NCBI GenBank assembly: GCA_037157565.1
Contig: JAZHRO010000014.1
Coordinates: 100,843,501 to 100,907,500 of the forward strand
DNA: 64,000 bases
Source of the DNA: Thalassia testudinum
Lineage: Eukaryota > Streptophyta > Magnoliopsida > Alismatales > Hydrocharitaceae
Direction of reading: 5' to 3'
In this document: in pieces, positions 11,983 through 22,674 of the stretch
How positions within the stretch are numbered: the stretch's first letter is position 1
Layout: every line of letters begins with the position of its first letter
Made by a program: the position numbers and the translations under genes
The notes under the pieces: generated by a model
What the model saw: the letters and a program-made list of their open reading frames with translations, nothing else
What the model was told of the DNA's origin: nothing
Database searches by the model: none

Positions 11983-12180
11983 TTATATATATACATATAT
12001 TTTTTTGTTTGATTCCTCTAAGTCTAACCTTGGATCAGCTATCAACATGGTCGGTGTCAGATTCATTTTCCCCATCACCGAACCATGAAGCGTGCCTGGC
12101 TTTCGATGCTTCGAGATAGCATTGCCCATAGAGACCCCAAGAACTCCTGGCAATCGACACTTTGAGATAGTATTGCCCAT
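11983..12180 (-). CDS. Short conserved frame in the 3' region of L
   Basis: The minus-strand ATG at 12180 opens a basic peptide of about 65 codons beginning MGNTISKCRLPGVLGV. The same frame occurs in E1 at 20294-20491 on the plus strand. Over the first 60 residues I count 49 identities and no indel. The peptide repeats internally (MGNTISKCRLPG / MGNAISKHRKPG), because the DNA is a degenerate tandem repeat. No known domain is recognised. It lies between integrase and the 3' LTR, where some Athila elements carry an env-like gene, but it has no membrane segment and does not look like one. It may be structural repeat DNA rather than a gene. Confidence 0.3.
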   Translation of the reverse strand: MGNTISKCRLPGVLGVSMGNAISKHRKPGTLHGSVMGKMNLTPTMLIADPRLDLEESNKKIYVYI

Positions 12181-12219
12181 GGATTTCTTAAGCGAATTCA
12201 AGGCTGTGGCAATCAACAC

Positions 12220-12937
12220 TTCGAGATAGGGCCGTCAATGGCACTTGAACCACACAATGCGCTTACATGCCCCCAATAGGATGGACATCCTAAGAGACAA
12301 GCACCGAGGAGGTGATATGTTATCATCGCATCCTCAAGGTAAGTATATCTCCACCTCTCCTATGGTAGGAACTCGTCCAATCAAGTTGTGATTTCAAGCT
12401 TCTCCTAAATCAAAACTAAGATAACCAAATTTTCTTCAAGAAATAAATTAAGGTGATCACTATTTACACAAGACCAAGTGTGTGTAAAATGTGGATGCTT
12501 AGGTTACGGGGACCCGTAAACAAAAAGGTAGAAAAAGACACCAGGTGCTACCCAACCTTTAACTCAATCCCTAGCTTTCCTTCCTTAACCTCTTGAGGAA
12601 TGGTCCGCAACTTAACTCCTAAAGTTTTTAGTTCTAAATGGACCCTAAAGTTCTAAAGTTAGTAGTTCAACCCTAGCTCCTATAATTAGATATCTAGAGT
12701 TAGCTTAAGCAAACCTAAAGTCTTGGTCTCATGCCTAAAGATGCAGAGCCCAGCCAGTTAAGCATAACAACATGGTTTTTTTGTTTTGGATGCAATATGC
12801 ATGCATGAATGCAAAATGTAGACATGCTATAAATAGATGCCTCAGGTCCTATCCCCCCATGCCTTGTTCAAACAATGTCCTCATTGGAAGCAAAACAGTT
12901 AAGGGAAGATGTTACCTGAGGTGGAGAATGACAGGAG
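12220..12937 (-). other. Noncoding 3' region of element L
   Basis: No gene seen. The sense strand runs from the integrase stop (12938) towards the short conserved frame and the LTR, and matches the E1 3' region around 19590-20230, including the stretch on loss of ctcgaggaagg-like sequence near 19890. Confidence 0.5.
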
Positions 12938-14100
12938 CTAAGGCTCCTCAAGAGTGACCTCGTCAACCAGGTGGCCATCGAAAGTAACGTATGGTTTTAA
13001 TCATTGGCCGTTGACGGTAAAGGGCATTGTTGAAGAGGAAGGTCTCTTGATCTCCACAACCCCATGCGGAAACACTTTGGTGATTATGTATGGCCCATCC
13101 CAACGTGATTTCAATTTTCCTAGGAAAAGTTTAACTCTGAAATTGAAAAGCCAAACTTGTTGGTTGGGCTCAAAGGTCTTTCTAAGGATATACTTATCAT
13201 GCAAGACCTTAGTTCTCTCTTTAAAAGCTTGAGAGGTGTCATAAGCATCATTCCTCAGTGCCTCAAGCTCACTTAATTCCATAAGTCGTGCCTTACTTGC
13301 CTTTTCTAAATCCATGTTGACACTTCAGATAGCCTACAGTGCCCTATGTTCCAGCTCGACGGGTAAGAGGCATGCTTTCCCGTACAATATTCGAAAGGGA
13401 GATGTACGCAAAGGGGTCTTATAGGCTATTCGATACACCCACAAAGCATCATCGAGCTTTTGGGACCAGTCCTTCCTATCAAGCCTAACAGTCTTTTCTA
13501 AAATATTCTTTATCTCCTTATTTGACACTTCAACCTGGCCACTCGTCTGGAGGTGGTACGGGGTAGCAATCTTGTGAGTGACCCCTAGACTCTTAAGTAA
13601 TCGGATGAAGTGGTGATTCCGAAACTGAGGTCCTCCATCACTAATAATAGTCTTAGGGCAGTCGAATCAAGTTATGATATTGGCGTTCACAAATTTCAAT
13701 ACCAATGAGTGGTCATTTGTTCGTGTACGAATGGCCTCTATCCATTTAGAGATATAGTCAATTACCACTAAGATATACTCATAACCTTGGGATGAAGGGA
13801 AGGATCCCATAAAGCCTATTCCCCAAAAATAAAAAATTTCAACAGGTTGAATCGGGCGTTAAGGCATCTCATTCCTCTTCCCAATCATTCCAGTCTGTTG
13901 GCATCTAATATAGGCCTTAACAAAGTTATGAGAATCCTTAAATAATGTAGGCCACCAAAAATCGGACTGAAGAACCTTAAAAGAAGTTTTCTTAGCACCA
14001 AAGTGTCCTCCACAATGAAATTCATGGCAAAACTCAGCACACTTTATTGCTCCTCTTCAGGCACACATCATCTCAGTACTTGGTCTTGTCCAATTCTAAA
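12938..14100 (-). pseudogene. Integrase of element L, decayed
   Basis: The minus strand carries the catalytic core ([11 protein letters not shown] near 13825-13790, [10 protein letters not shown] near 13650), then [23 protein letters not shown] (13528-13334) and the C-terminal part FEPNQQVWLFNFRVKLFLGK...SRWDGPY (13315-13001), ending at a TAG at 12940-12938 after one in-frame TGA. Integrases of this family insert the element cDNA into the chromosome. The usual WGIDFMG is WGIGFMG here, so the first catalytic Asp of the D,D(35)E triad is lost. Several stops break the core. Confidence 0.85.
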
Positions 14101-14533
14101 TAATTCAGGCTCTTCCCAATGAAAGTATCTAGCCTAGGAAATGAATCTCTTCCTTTTCTACTCATCCCAAGAGCCAGGAGTCTCTCCAATGACCAAGTAA
14201 TCGACAGTATCAACATACCAAGGTGAAGTCGGTGTTACCGCCACAAGGGTTTAATCAGGAAATGTCTTGCAGATGTCTCCAGATGGAGAGTCATTAAGTG
14301 GAAAGCGAGACAGGTGGTCAGCCACTACATTTTCTACTCATTTCTTTTCACGTATCTCCAAGTCAATTTCTTGAAGGAGTAGGATCCTCCTAATCAGACA
14401 TGGCTTAGAATCCTTCTTAGCAATGAGATGTTTCACTGTCGCATGATCAATGAAAATAACCACCTTAGACACAAGAAGATAAGACCTAAACTTTTCCAGA
14501 GCAAAAACTACACCAAGTAATTCCTTTTCAATG
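14101..14533 (-). pseudogene. RNase H C-terminal part of element L, cut by E1
   Basis: The minus strand reads ([18 protein letters not shown]), then [21 protein letters not shown] and ENVVADHLSRF, the C-terminal half and linker of the gypsy RNase H. The N-terminal half lies at 24237-24470. E1 separates the two halves and its atggt target duplication falls in the codons between NYT and EKELL, which fixes the insertion point. Confidence 0.88.
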
Positions 14534-14538
14534 ATGGT
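14534..14538. repeat. E1 target-site duplication, left copy
   Basis: atggt, identical to 24232-24236 and immediately outside the TG end of the 5' LTR. Confidence 0.92.
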
Positions 14539-16279
14539 TGATTAGCCCATATTTGTGGCTATTTAAGTATTTAAGTGCCTAGACATTAAGTTAATTCTAA
14601 CATTTATTTAGCATAAATTAGGATGTAAATAGATTAATTCATATTTCTGATTTAATTACATAATTCATGCATTGCATTCATATTTAAATGCATTTAGAAT
14701 TAACTTAGAATTACATTCTTTTAATTAGTTAACCAATTAGGTGCATTGCATGCATTAATTTAAGTTAACATAAAAGTTGAGGGTTTGTATATAAATAACC
14801 ATAATATTTTATCATTACTTTTATTCTTCTTCTACGAGCAACGGCTGCATTTCTTCCTCCAGCTACCGCAGTGATGAACTTAATCAAGGAGTAGCACCAA
14901 AAGTGGATCTGGTCTCCTCAACGGGGATAAGGAAGAGAGGGAGGCTGCCATGCACAGGGAGACACCGCCCCACTCCACCACCGTGTACTCCATTCCACCA
15001 CTGTGGTCTCCAAGGCCGAGCTCCACCACACCGTGGGCTGGCGAGGTGACAGCTCGCCGTGCCAAGCTGGTGGACTCGTGCCAACACCATGAGCGTGTGA
15101 CCTGGCCACGCTTCCATCACTGTGCCTCACCAGAATCAACATCACCACCTTCACCGCCATCACCAGCAACCACCACCATAGCTGCCTCAACTCCATGCCC
15201 TGCATTTTCATCTCCATCAGTTAAGACGTCCGGGAAGTTTCCTGGACATCTGAAGCTTCATCCCCACACACGACAGCAACCGGCCTCTCCTTCACGCCCA
15301 TGCCCCTCCAGCTGCACAAGCCCACCAGCACCCCGCGCCTTCCCTGCGCACCCTGCACCACCTCCGCACGCACCCTGCAGTGCCTCCAGCCACGCACGCA
15401 GCCAGCGCGCTCGCCAGCATGCAGCACCGTCCACAGCTCCACCACGTGCACTCATCTCCTGCAGCACCACCATCCCCGCACACACCCTTGCTCCGTGCAC
15501 CATCCTCCATGCTCCAGCCATTAGCGTGCACTCACCTCCTACAGCAGCGCCACTCCAGCCCACACGCACCCCTGCCGCACACCTACAGCAGCAAACAGCC
15601 TCCAGCCGCACACCTAGAGTGCATTGCACTTCCGCTGCACTCCCTGCAGTGCACCGTCGATGCTTGAAACATGCGGCCAACAGTACGTAATAGCAGCAGC
15701 TGAAGCCGAGCTCAGCCGCGCCTGCATGGCCTACGGCACTTCAGCAGCCATCGGACCCACCACCACCGTACCTTCGTCCGGCCACCTCGGGGCACCTCGC
15801 ATTTCGCCGTGACTGCCATCACGGAGCCCTCGATCTAGAGATCCTTCTCCGAGCTTCACACCTCCGGCCATTCCTTCCTCCTCGCGCATGGACAAGGGGA
15901 AGAAGTTCCCCTGTTTTGCTACTGTAAAATCTATATTAATATTTACATTCTATGCCATTGTCAACTTTTATTATTATTTTATTAAGCTGCAATGCAAAAT
16001 ATATCCTTTAGTTGTTCAAAATTGCCATTTCAGCATGTTCTCTTGATGCTTTCTTAATCTGAAGGCAGATTTGGCTCGATTCTCGTCGAAACTAATTGTG
16101 AACATATGTTTTTAACTAGTGTGAGTTTAAATATGTCATTGCCTCCCTGTGGACACGACCTGCTCTTCTGCGAGTGGTTATTTTAATTATTGATTAGTCA
16201 ATTTTTCCACCACATAGAACTACAACGACGCGTCATTTTATGTGACAAACGACTTTAAAAGCGAAGAATTGACTCGTCA
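14539..16279 (+). repeat. E1 5' LTR (1741 bp)
   Basis: Starts TGATTAGCCC and ends GACTCGTCA. The U3 start is AT-rich. From 14840 to 15890 there is a GC-rich, Pro/His/Cys-coding-like leader with overlapping frames on both strands that recurs in the 3' LTR with indels; I treat these frames as noncoding. Confidence 0.92.
14788..14797 (+). promoter_or_regulatory. TATA box of the E1 5' LTR
   Basis: TATATAAATA, conserved in the 3' LTR at 22726-22735, about 50 bp upstream of the GC-rich leader. Confidence 0.6.
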
Positions 16280-16281
16280 AA

Positions 16282-16301
16282 TGGTGTCGTTGCTGTGGAG
16301 G
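16282..16301 (+). other. Primer-binding site of E1
   Basis: TGGTGTCGTTGCTGTGGAGG starts two bases after the LTR and resembles the tRNA-Asp complement with more mismatches than in G or A. Confidence 0.75.
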
Positions 16302-17201
16302 CAACAGACACAATAATTTCACCTGATTTTATTTTTTATTATTTCTCATTGCACAGTGATCTTACCATTTATTATTTTTTCTATGCGAGAAATTTGTGCG
16401 ATGAATTAGAGAGAGGCGAGTGCAATGATCTACGACACATATTCTATGACTTGCAATCACACCAGCCATCGTGAGAGGCGACCGTTGATGTCGCTAGAGG
16501 AGAAATTGATCGAGCTACCTTGCAAAGGAGGAGAAGGACGAGGATGCGACGATCATCTCTGTACATTTAGTCGCTGATTTGATTAGAGTAGGATTAAGAC
16601 TTTAGACTTAATTTTTCATTGCACGTTTGGTTTGAAACCCTTGTTCTGGGGTATATTTTGAGGGGTTTGTTCCCCGATTTTGTTTTAGGCCTGTGTTGGG
16701 TAATTTTTGAGAGCCTATTCGCTTTTCTTTAGATTTAGGTTTTTAGTTTATCTTGTGGATTGTCTACCTTTATTTGCTTGTGCATAAGTATTTAAAAATA
16801 ATAATAATAATAATAATAAATGAGCTGCATGCTAGAAGCTGCCTGCCCTTAGGACGAACCATTTAGGTCTGTATGAGCAGCCTCTAGATTTACTTCTTTG
16901 CATTGCATGCATTCTCTCATCATTGATTGCTGGAAGCAAGGTATGCATTCTCTTACTTTACATCATATTCTTGATCACGCATTGCATTTGGACTTAATTC
17001 GAAGACCACATAATATTTCTTGAAGCGATCTAACAAGTGGTCACATATATTCATGAAAAAGGACTAATTAAAGGAGGGACATCTAAAAATCAAGGACTTG
17101 ATTTTCAAACGTGGTGTGCGATTCGAAATTCAAAATCTTTTTGCAGTGAATGTGCACTTATATCTTTTGCACCACGGCACTCATTTAGACACTCCTAAGT
17201 C
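16302..17201 (+). other. E1 5' leader
   Basis: No long frame. It contains an (AAT)n run at 16796-16820. From about 16730 it matches the minus-strand leader of element L (33460 downward). Confidence 0.6.
16796..16820 (+). repeat. (AAT)n microsatellite
   Basis: Eight or so perfect AAT units in the E1 leader. Confidence 0.9.
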
Positions 17202-17444
17202 TTGGAACAACTAGGACAAGAGCCCTCCTACCATTGGATTCTGAAGTGTTCGAAACTTGAGATCAAAGGTTTTGTAAATCCAAAGAGGGGGATACCCTAT
17301 CACGGATTTTTGGGGGTAGTTGAGAAGCACCACGAAAGCACAGCTTCAAAGGAAGGCTTAGGCCTACTTGCATCCCTCGATCTTCCATCTTTGGAGTTGC
17401 TTTACCATTTGAGATTTAGGGAAGAACACCTAAGCTCCAACTAG
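17202..17444 (+). CDS. Short conserved frame in the E1 leader
   Basis: An open frame of up to 80 codons (first residue from a TTG; no ATG near it). The core KCSKLEIKGF...RFREEHLSSN recurs in element L on the minus strand (32949-32746): I count 55 of 66 residues identical with no indel. No domain is recognised; hydrophobic Leu-rich middle (GLGLLASLDL). It sits between the primer-binding site and the main frame, so it could be an upstream frame or simply a conserved leader. Lack of an ATG in E1 argues against a free-standing gene. Confidence 0.3.
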   Translation: MEQLGQEPSYHWILKCSKLEIKGFVNPKRGIPYHGFLGVVEKHHESTASKEGLGLLASLDLPSLELLYHLRFREEHLSSN

Positions 17445-17813
17445 GTTTTCTTAGGCGAGCCGTAGGTTGACAATAAGCACGAAAATTGATTGAATAAATT
17501 GTATTGTCACCTACAATCTGACTTAAATCAAAAGCCTAAATTGGGAAAGACCTAAAAAGTCCTTTTTGAATTGTGTTTTGCTTGGGGAATTCTGATTGAG
17601 GTGTGAGTTAGAATGGACCACATTGATTTTCATCCTTTCACATCTTGCCCACACCCTCACCCCCACTTTGCACTCTTCGATCCCATATGCCGAGATAGTC
17701 CATCCCTTGATGGACATAATGACAATCGTTGGGATTCGTTTTACTCCTATTATAGGAGTATTGTCCTGGTTAAGCCCCAAATCAGTGAGTAGAACCTAGG
17801 AGCGAGATTTGCT

Positions 17814-19498
17814 TTGCCCAATATCCCACACACCATAGAAATACCCAACCCACCCTCCCTGAATAATTATAATGGTTGGACAGACACTCCTGGGTACTAT
17901 AAACCTGAGCCTGACTTCTTTCATGATAAAAATGACCTCTCGTCCTTGAAGATGGAAATACAAAAAATGCAAAATGAAATGATTGAATTGTTAGGAGAAT
18001 CTTCAAGAGCAGGCCAACAAGAAAGAAATGAAATTAGCCACCCAATCTACCCCATTGAGAATGACATACACCCCTCTACAATAGATGGATCTCCCATGGG
18101 AGAGCTACACTTTAAGTTGGAGGGAAATTTTAGGGAGAATAGCTACTTTTCAAGGATCGATTTTGAAACCTCCCCATTAGATGACACTTCCTTGAGAGAT
18201 CCATGCCTTAAATGGGAGGAAGATACATATGAAAGTAGCTATGCATTGGATGAAGAAAGGTGGCAACCCGAGGAAGATGATGATAAGGTTGAGTATCCAC
18301 TTGAATTATATTGGAGTCAAAAGGGAATGATGGTACCATTGGAAGACCTCGACCCAGATGATAGTATTTTTGTGACATTTGATGAAGTGGGTCGAAGTCA
18401 AGTTGTTAATCCTACCCTCCCTTCTGATCACAAGATGGAACTCAAGCCCACCCTTAGGGAACCGAACCCTCAAGAAATTGACCTAAGGAATCTAATGTTA
18501 CCAGTGTAAACCATTTACCTCAGATAGAGCACCCTAGGGGATCTGCTGAGATATTAAACGATTCTAGACCTCGAGTATATGATGAATCATATGATGAGGA
18601 GAAAGACGAATTATATGAGGAACCTACATTCACGATTTGGAGTGACACTAAGGGTGATTATGTCTTATTTGAAGAGTTAGACCCTGAGGATGTCAGAAAT
18701 TTGACCAAATTAGGTTTCCTTAGCACAGCCATTGATGATATTTCTCCTCATGATGAAATGATGGAAAATTTGGAAGCAACTTCTAATATTTTTGTGGATT
18801 CACATATAGACTCCGGGGAAGATTTGAGTAAAGAACAAAAACCCGGGGATGACATTGATAGAATAATCCCTAGATCTGTTGCTTCCAACCTGCCTTCATT
18901 TATTTTGAAATCACCCTCTGATTTGCTTATATCTGAAGGCAGAAGTGTGACTCCTGATGAAGGGCAGGAAGATACATGTGATGGTGCAAGGAATGCTAAG
19001 GATGCAATTGAGGATTTGGAAAGAGTGTTAGGGATGGACACCGAGCTGATTAAACCTAACCTAGATCTTATGGACATCCCACAACCTCGAAAGTTGGACA
19101 CCCTAGGCGATCCTTGCCTTAGAGAATTGCTCACTTTTGTTCTGACCGGGGGGCTTAACAAACCAATATTTCCCGTAATGGAGTATCGGGTATGGATTGA
19201 TGATTTCTTTAGTCAATCCATTGACCTGGGGGTTTATCTTTGCACCATTCCTTCCCCATTACTTTTGGAGGATCCTTGTCATCCTCCCCCTACCCCTTTG
19301 GAGGTTGTTATGCCAGTTTATCCTTTAGAACCTCCTCTGGTGACCTGGGAAGATTTCATTCCCATCTTAGTTGGGCGAGCATTTGCTATCGGGACTCATC
19401 ATCAGCTCGTCAACATCCTAGGTTACCAATTTTCTAGGCCAGCATTACTTTGCTCATTTTTAGGGCCTATTTCTGCAATCCTTGAACCTGATTTGTAG
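17814..19498 (+). pseudogene. Long acidic accessory frame of E1 (about 560 codons, one frameshift)
   Basis: The frame runs 17814-18509 and, after a single frameshift near 18505, continues open through 18701 to a TAG at 19498. The nominal start is a TTG, so the true start is uncertain. It is strongly acidic (many DD, EE and DP pairs), with a possible short helix (LKMEIQKMQNEMIELLGES, residues about 44-62), then repeated patterns such as LEDLDPDDSIFVTFDE and FEELDPEDVRN. It ends TWEDFIPILVGRAFAIGTHHQ followed by LVNILGYQFSRP. No zinc knuckle, DSG/DTG protease, RT or integrase motif is visible. The HHQ end resembles frames in P and K. Function unknown; a gag-like or accessory role is only a guess. 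Confidence 0.55.
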
Positions 19499-20293
19499 GT
19501 TCTTTGGCTACTCGGCTGCTAACAAAAGAACGGAAGCCCATCTCTGACCCAGGTAATATTCTTCTATGCAATGAGGACATTGCAGATTTTAAGCATGGGG
19601 GGGTGTACTTGGGGATATACATAGCATAGTGCATTCATTGCATACATTTGCATTAAAAAAAATTCTAAATAAATAAAAATAAAAAAAGTAATTAAAAGAA
19701 AAAAATTTTGAGCTTAACTGGCTAGGTCCTGTATTCTTAAGCAAATCAGAACTCTAGGTTAGACTAAGTTAATTCTAGGGTCAAACTTTAGAAGCTAGGA
19801 GAGCTACTAGCTTTAGCCCTTTAGGGTCCTTTGTGGACTTAAAAACTTAAGTAGGAGTTATGTTGCGGACCATTCCTCAAGATGTTGAGGAAGGAAAGCT
19901 AGGGTTTGAGTTAAAAGGTGGGGTGGTACCTAGAGTCTTGTTCTACCTTTTGGTTTGCGGGTCCTTGTAACCCAAGCATCCAAATTTCACACACTTGGTA
20001 TAGTGTAAGTAAGTAATCAACTTAATTCCTTTCTTAAAAGAGATTTGGTTCTTTTAGTTTTGACTTAGGAGAGGCTTGAAAACACAATTTGATTGGAAGA
20101 GTTCCCGCCACAAGAGAGGTGGAGTATATACTCACCTTGAGGATGCGATGATAACATATTACCTCCTCGGTGCTTGTCTCTTAAGATATCCATCCTACTG
20201 GTGGCATGTAAGCGCATTGTGCGATCCAGATACCATGGGCGGCCCTATCTCGAAGTGCCGATTGCCACAGGCCTAAATTCGCTTTAGAAATCC
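19499..20293 (+). other. E1 3' region, upstream part
   Basis: No gene seen. It contains an internal GCATGGGGGG tract near 19595-19605 that looks like a polypurine tract but is not next to an LTR, and sequence shared with P (1-540, minus) and L (12200-12900, minus). Confidence 0.55.
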
Positions 20294-20376
20294 ATGGGCA
20301 ACACTATCTCGAAGTGTCGATTGCCAGGAGTTCTTGGGGTCGCTATGGGCGGTGCTATCTCGAAGCATCGAAAGCT
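20234..20376 (+). repeat. Three degenerate tandem units with CTATCTCGAAG core
   Basis: Units begin ATGGGC at 20234, 20294 and 20345 (spacing 60 and 51) and share CTATCTCGAAG followed by a CGATTGCC-like end. The same triple array lies in L at about 12100-12240 on the minus strand. Confidence 0.75.
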
Positions 20377-20491
20377 AGGCACCCTTCGAGGTACGGTAAT
20401 GGGGACAATGAATCCGACACTGACCGTGTTAATAGTTGATCCGAGGTTAGACTTAGGGGAATCAAACAAAAAAAAATCCTTTTTCCTTTAA
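20294..20491 (+). CDS. Short conserved frame in the E1 3' region
   Basis: ATG at 20294, about 65 codons, starting MGNTISKCRLPGVLGV and containing ISKHRKLGTLRG and DPRLDLGESNKK. It matches the L frame at 12180-11983 with 49 of 60 identities and no indel. It is basic, with no signal peptide or membrane segment, and part of it is encoded by the tandem units at 20234-20376. It could be translated from the element RNA or could be a by-product of conserved repeat DNA. Confidence 0.3.
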   Translation: MGNTISKCRLPGVLGVAMGGAISKHRKLGTLRGTVMGTMNPTLTVLIVDPRLDLGESNKKKSFFL

Positions 20492-20748
20492 CTCAAATAA
20501 CTCAGACCAAAGCACATGCAAGGAAGCTTTAATCTTAGGGATCAATAAACTGTAGGGTAGAGTCAGAAATCAGGGAAACTTGTGCCTGCAACTCGTCTTT
20601 AGCCGACCTAGTCTATAACTTAGCAACTACTTGGGAACCTTAGGTCTAGAGTCTAAACTTAATATGTTTCTAAAGGAAGACCGATTGGGTTGAGTAGTCT
20701 ACTTAGAGTGCTAGGTTTTCCTTGGATTTGATGGGGACTAGCAAAAAC

Positions 20749-20760
20749 TAGGCATGGGGG
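20749..20760 (+). other. Polypurine tract of E1
   Basis: TAGGCATGGGGG, four bases before the 3' LTR. Confidence 0.75.
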
Positions 20761-20968
20761 TATTTGATTAGGCCATATTTGTGGGCTATTTAAGTATTTA
20801 AGTACCTAGACATTAAGTTAATTCTAACATTTATTTAGCATAAATTAGGATGTAAATAGATTAATTCATATTTCTGATTTAATTACATAATTCATGCATT
20901 GCATTCATATTTAAATGCATTTAGAATTAACTTAGAATTGCATTCTTTTAATTAGTTAACCAATTAAG

Positions 20969-22674
20969 TGTTGGTTCTAGAGCACCACGATCATTTGTTT
21001 TGATGATAACAAAACACGTGTTATTTAACATTTGCACTTGAAGTCTTAGATTTTAGGTCAATTGCAAATGGAGACGTGATTAGACGGAATTCGAGCTCGC
21101 ATCCAGGACGGATTGGAGGAGCTTGATGGAGAACAAAGGGGGTTCGCGAGAAGCGATAGATTGAAGATGGAAGGACAAGAAGAATAGGATAGAATTCTAT
21201 TTTATTCCTTTCATGTACTTTTGTCGTTATTTTCTTACTCTTTATTTCCTTAGAACATTATGTTAAAGAGCCTCAAAGTACCCTAACAGTAGTCCTAGGA
21301 ACACCCGCACAACCCTAGGATACTTAGGTTCTCTATAGAGAACTTAGAAAACCAATATAGGGTTCAAACAGAATTTCCAGACGTCTAATTCCCAAATCAT
21401 AAGTCTGATAATGTGTTTTAAGACGTTTGACTGTTGATTTAGACGTCTGATAACATTTAGGCTGGACATAGTTAGTTCTTTCTGATGAAAATAGACGTTC
21501 AGACCTTAGACCAGATGTCTTAGGAGACGTCTGATGACTTTGCCAGACGTCCAATTAGTGGACCGTTGGCTGTCTTACCATACACTCAAGGATATGACCG
21601 TTAGAGCCTTATCAGATGCCCTTAAGCCTTTCCAGACGTCTGATAATTGACCGTTTTGCCTTGACTGACCCGAAAATCTCTTCTCAGAGATTTTCTAGCC
21701 GTTGCAAATCCATTCCCACGGAAAATTAGGTTTCCAGACGTCCAGACATAGCGCCAGACGTCCTGTTGTCGTCTGATGGACTTGCGCTAGAACCCTGTTT
21801 AGATCTGATTCAAGTCAGGAAGAGACCCACCCAAAATCAGACATCTGACCTTATTTTTAGATGTCTTAAAGTGGTCTTCCAGACGTCTGATGCCAGAATT
21901 AGACGTCTGATTACCCTGTCAATGCAATCATTGTCCCTGATTTCTGCCTGATTCTCTTGGGCTTTGCACCCAACGGCTATGGAAGCTTTCCTAAGCTTTC
22001 CAAAGCCTTCCTAAGGCCTCTATAAATAGAGAGGAACCTCTTGCACACCAAGACACACCTAGATACACAAGAAAAACTCTGTAATACACTTTCAAACTCT
22101 TTTTTGTCCTAAAGAAGCTCTTGCTCTCCAAGCTCAAGTTCGACATCTTGAGAGCATCAAGCCTTTGCTCACCCGCTCTCCCGTCGTAGTTCACGAGAGT
22201 GACGTTGTACCGTCGCATGGCTCACGCACCCGCGTCATCGATCCGACGCACTCCTTGCAAAGGGGAGTTTCCTAATTCCTATAGAAGCTAGGTTTAAAAT
22301 TACTTTGTTGGCTCTATAGGATTATTTGTTATCTTTGTTATTTGGTTGGGTATTTGCTTTGCGAATTCCCATCTCCTTCGTGGGACAAAATCCTTCTCGT
22401 GAAGAGAAGGGGTTGAGGAACGCTACCCTCGCACTTGTAGCGTGGTTGTAATTGAGGTTGAATCACCCTCGTTTAAAGTGATTCGTTTAGTGGATTTGAT
22501 CAACTTGGTTGATCGGAAAATCCTAACTCGAGAGGGTTAGGTGGTGGTTTTCACCCGGTTTGGGTTTCCACCTAAAAATATTTGTGTACTCGTGTGATTG
22601 AATGTTTTGTGAGATTGTTTATATTCTATTCCGCAATTTATTACGTCACCCCTCCTGGTAGGGAAGAATCAACA
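20969..22674 (+). mobile_element. Solo LTR S of a SIRE/Maximus-like Ty1/copia element (1706 bp)
   Basis: Starts TGTTGGTTCTAGAGCACC...TTTTGATGATAACAAA and ends with a CCGCAATTTATTACGTCACC-type tail and AATCAACA; this start and end are typical of SIRE/Maximus LTRs. Flanks are ttaag (20964-20968) and ttagg (22675-22679), a 4/5 match whose unmutated form ttagg is present in the E1 5' LTR. No internal coding region remains. It holds a dispersed cluster of AGACGTCTGA-like motifs between 21380 and 21910. Confidence 0.88.
22021..22028 (+). promoter_or_regulatory. TATA box of solo LTR S
   Basis: TATAAATA downstream of the AGACGTCTGA motif cluster and upstream of a leader-like CTTGCACACCAAGACACACC. 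Confidence 0.65.

Noticed and set aside
14880..15812. Overlapping long frames on both strands in GC-rich DNA, rich in Pro, His, Cys and Ser
   Set aside because: They lie inside the E1 5' LTR, recur with indels in the 3' LTR (22700-23940), appear on both strands at once and have no recognisable domain. They reflect GC-rich leader sequence.
18748..19161. Minus-strand frame of 137 codons in E1
   Set aside because: Antisense shadow of the acidic accessory frame.
19590..19606. GCATGGGGGG as the E1 polypurine tract
   Set aside because: No LTR start follows; the real tract lies at 20749-20760 directly before TGATTAGGCC.
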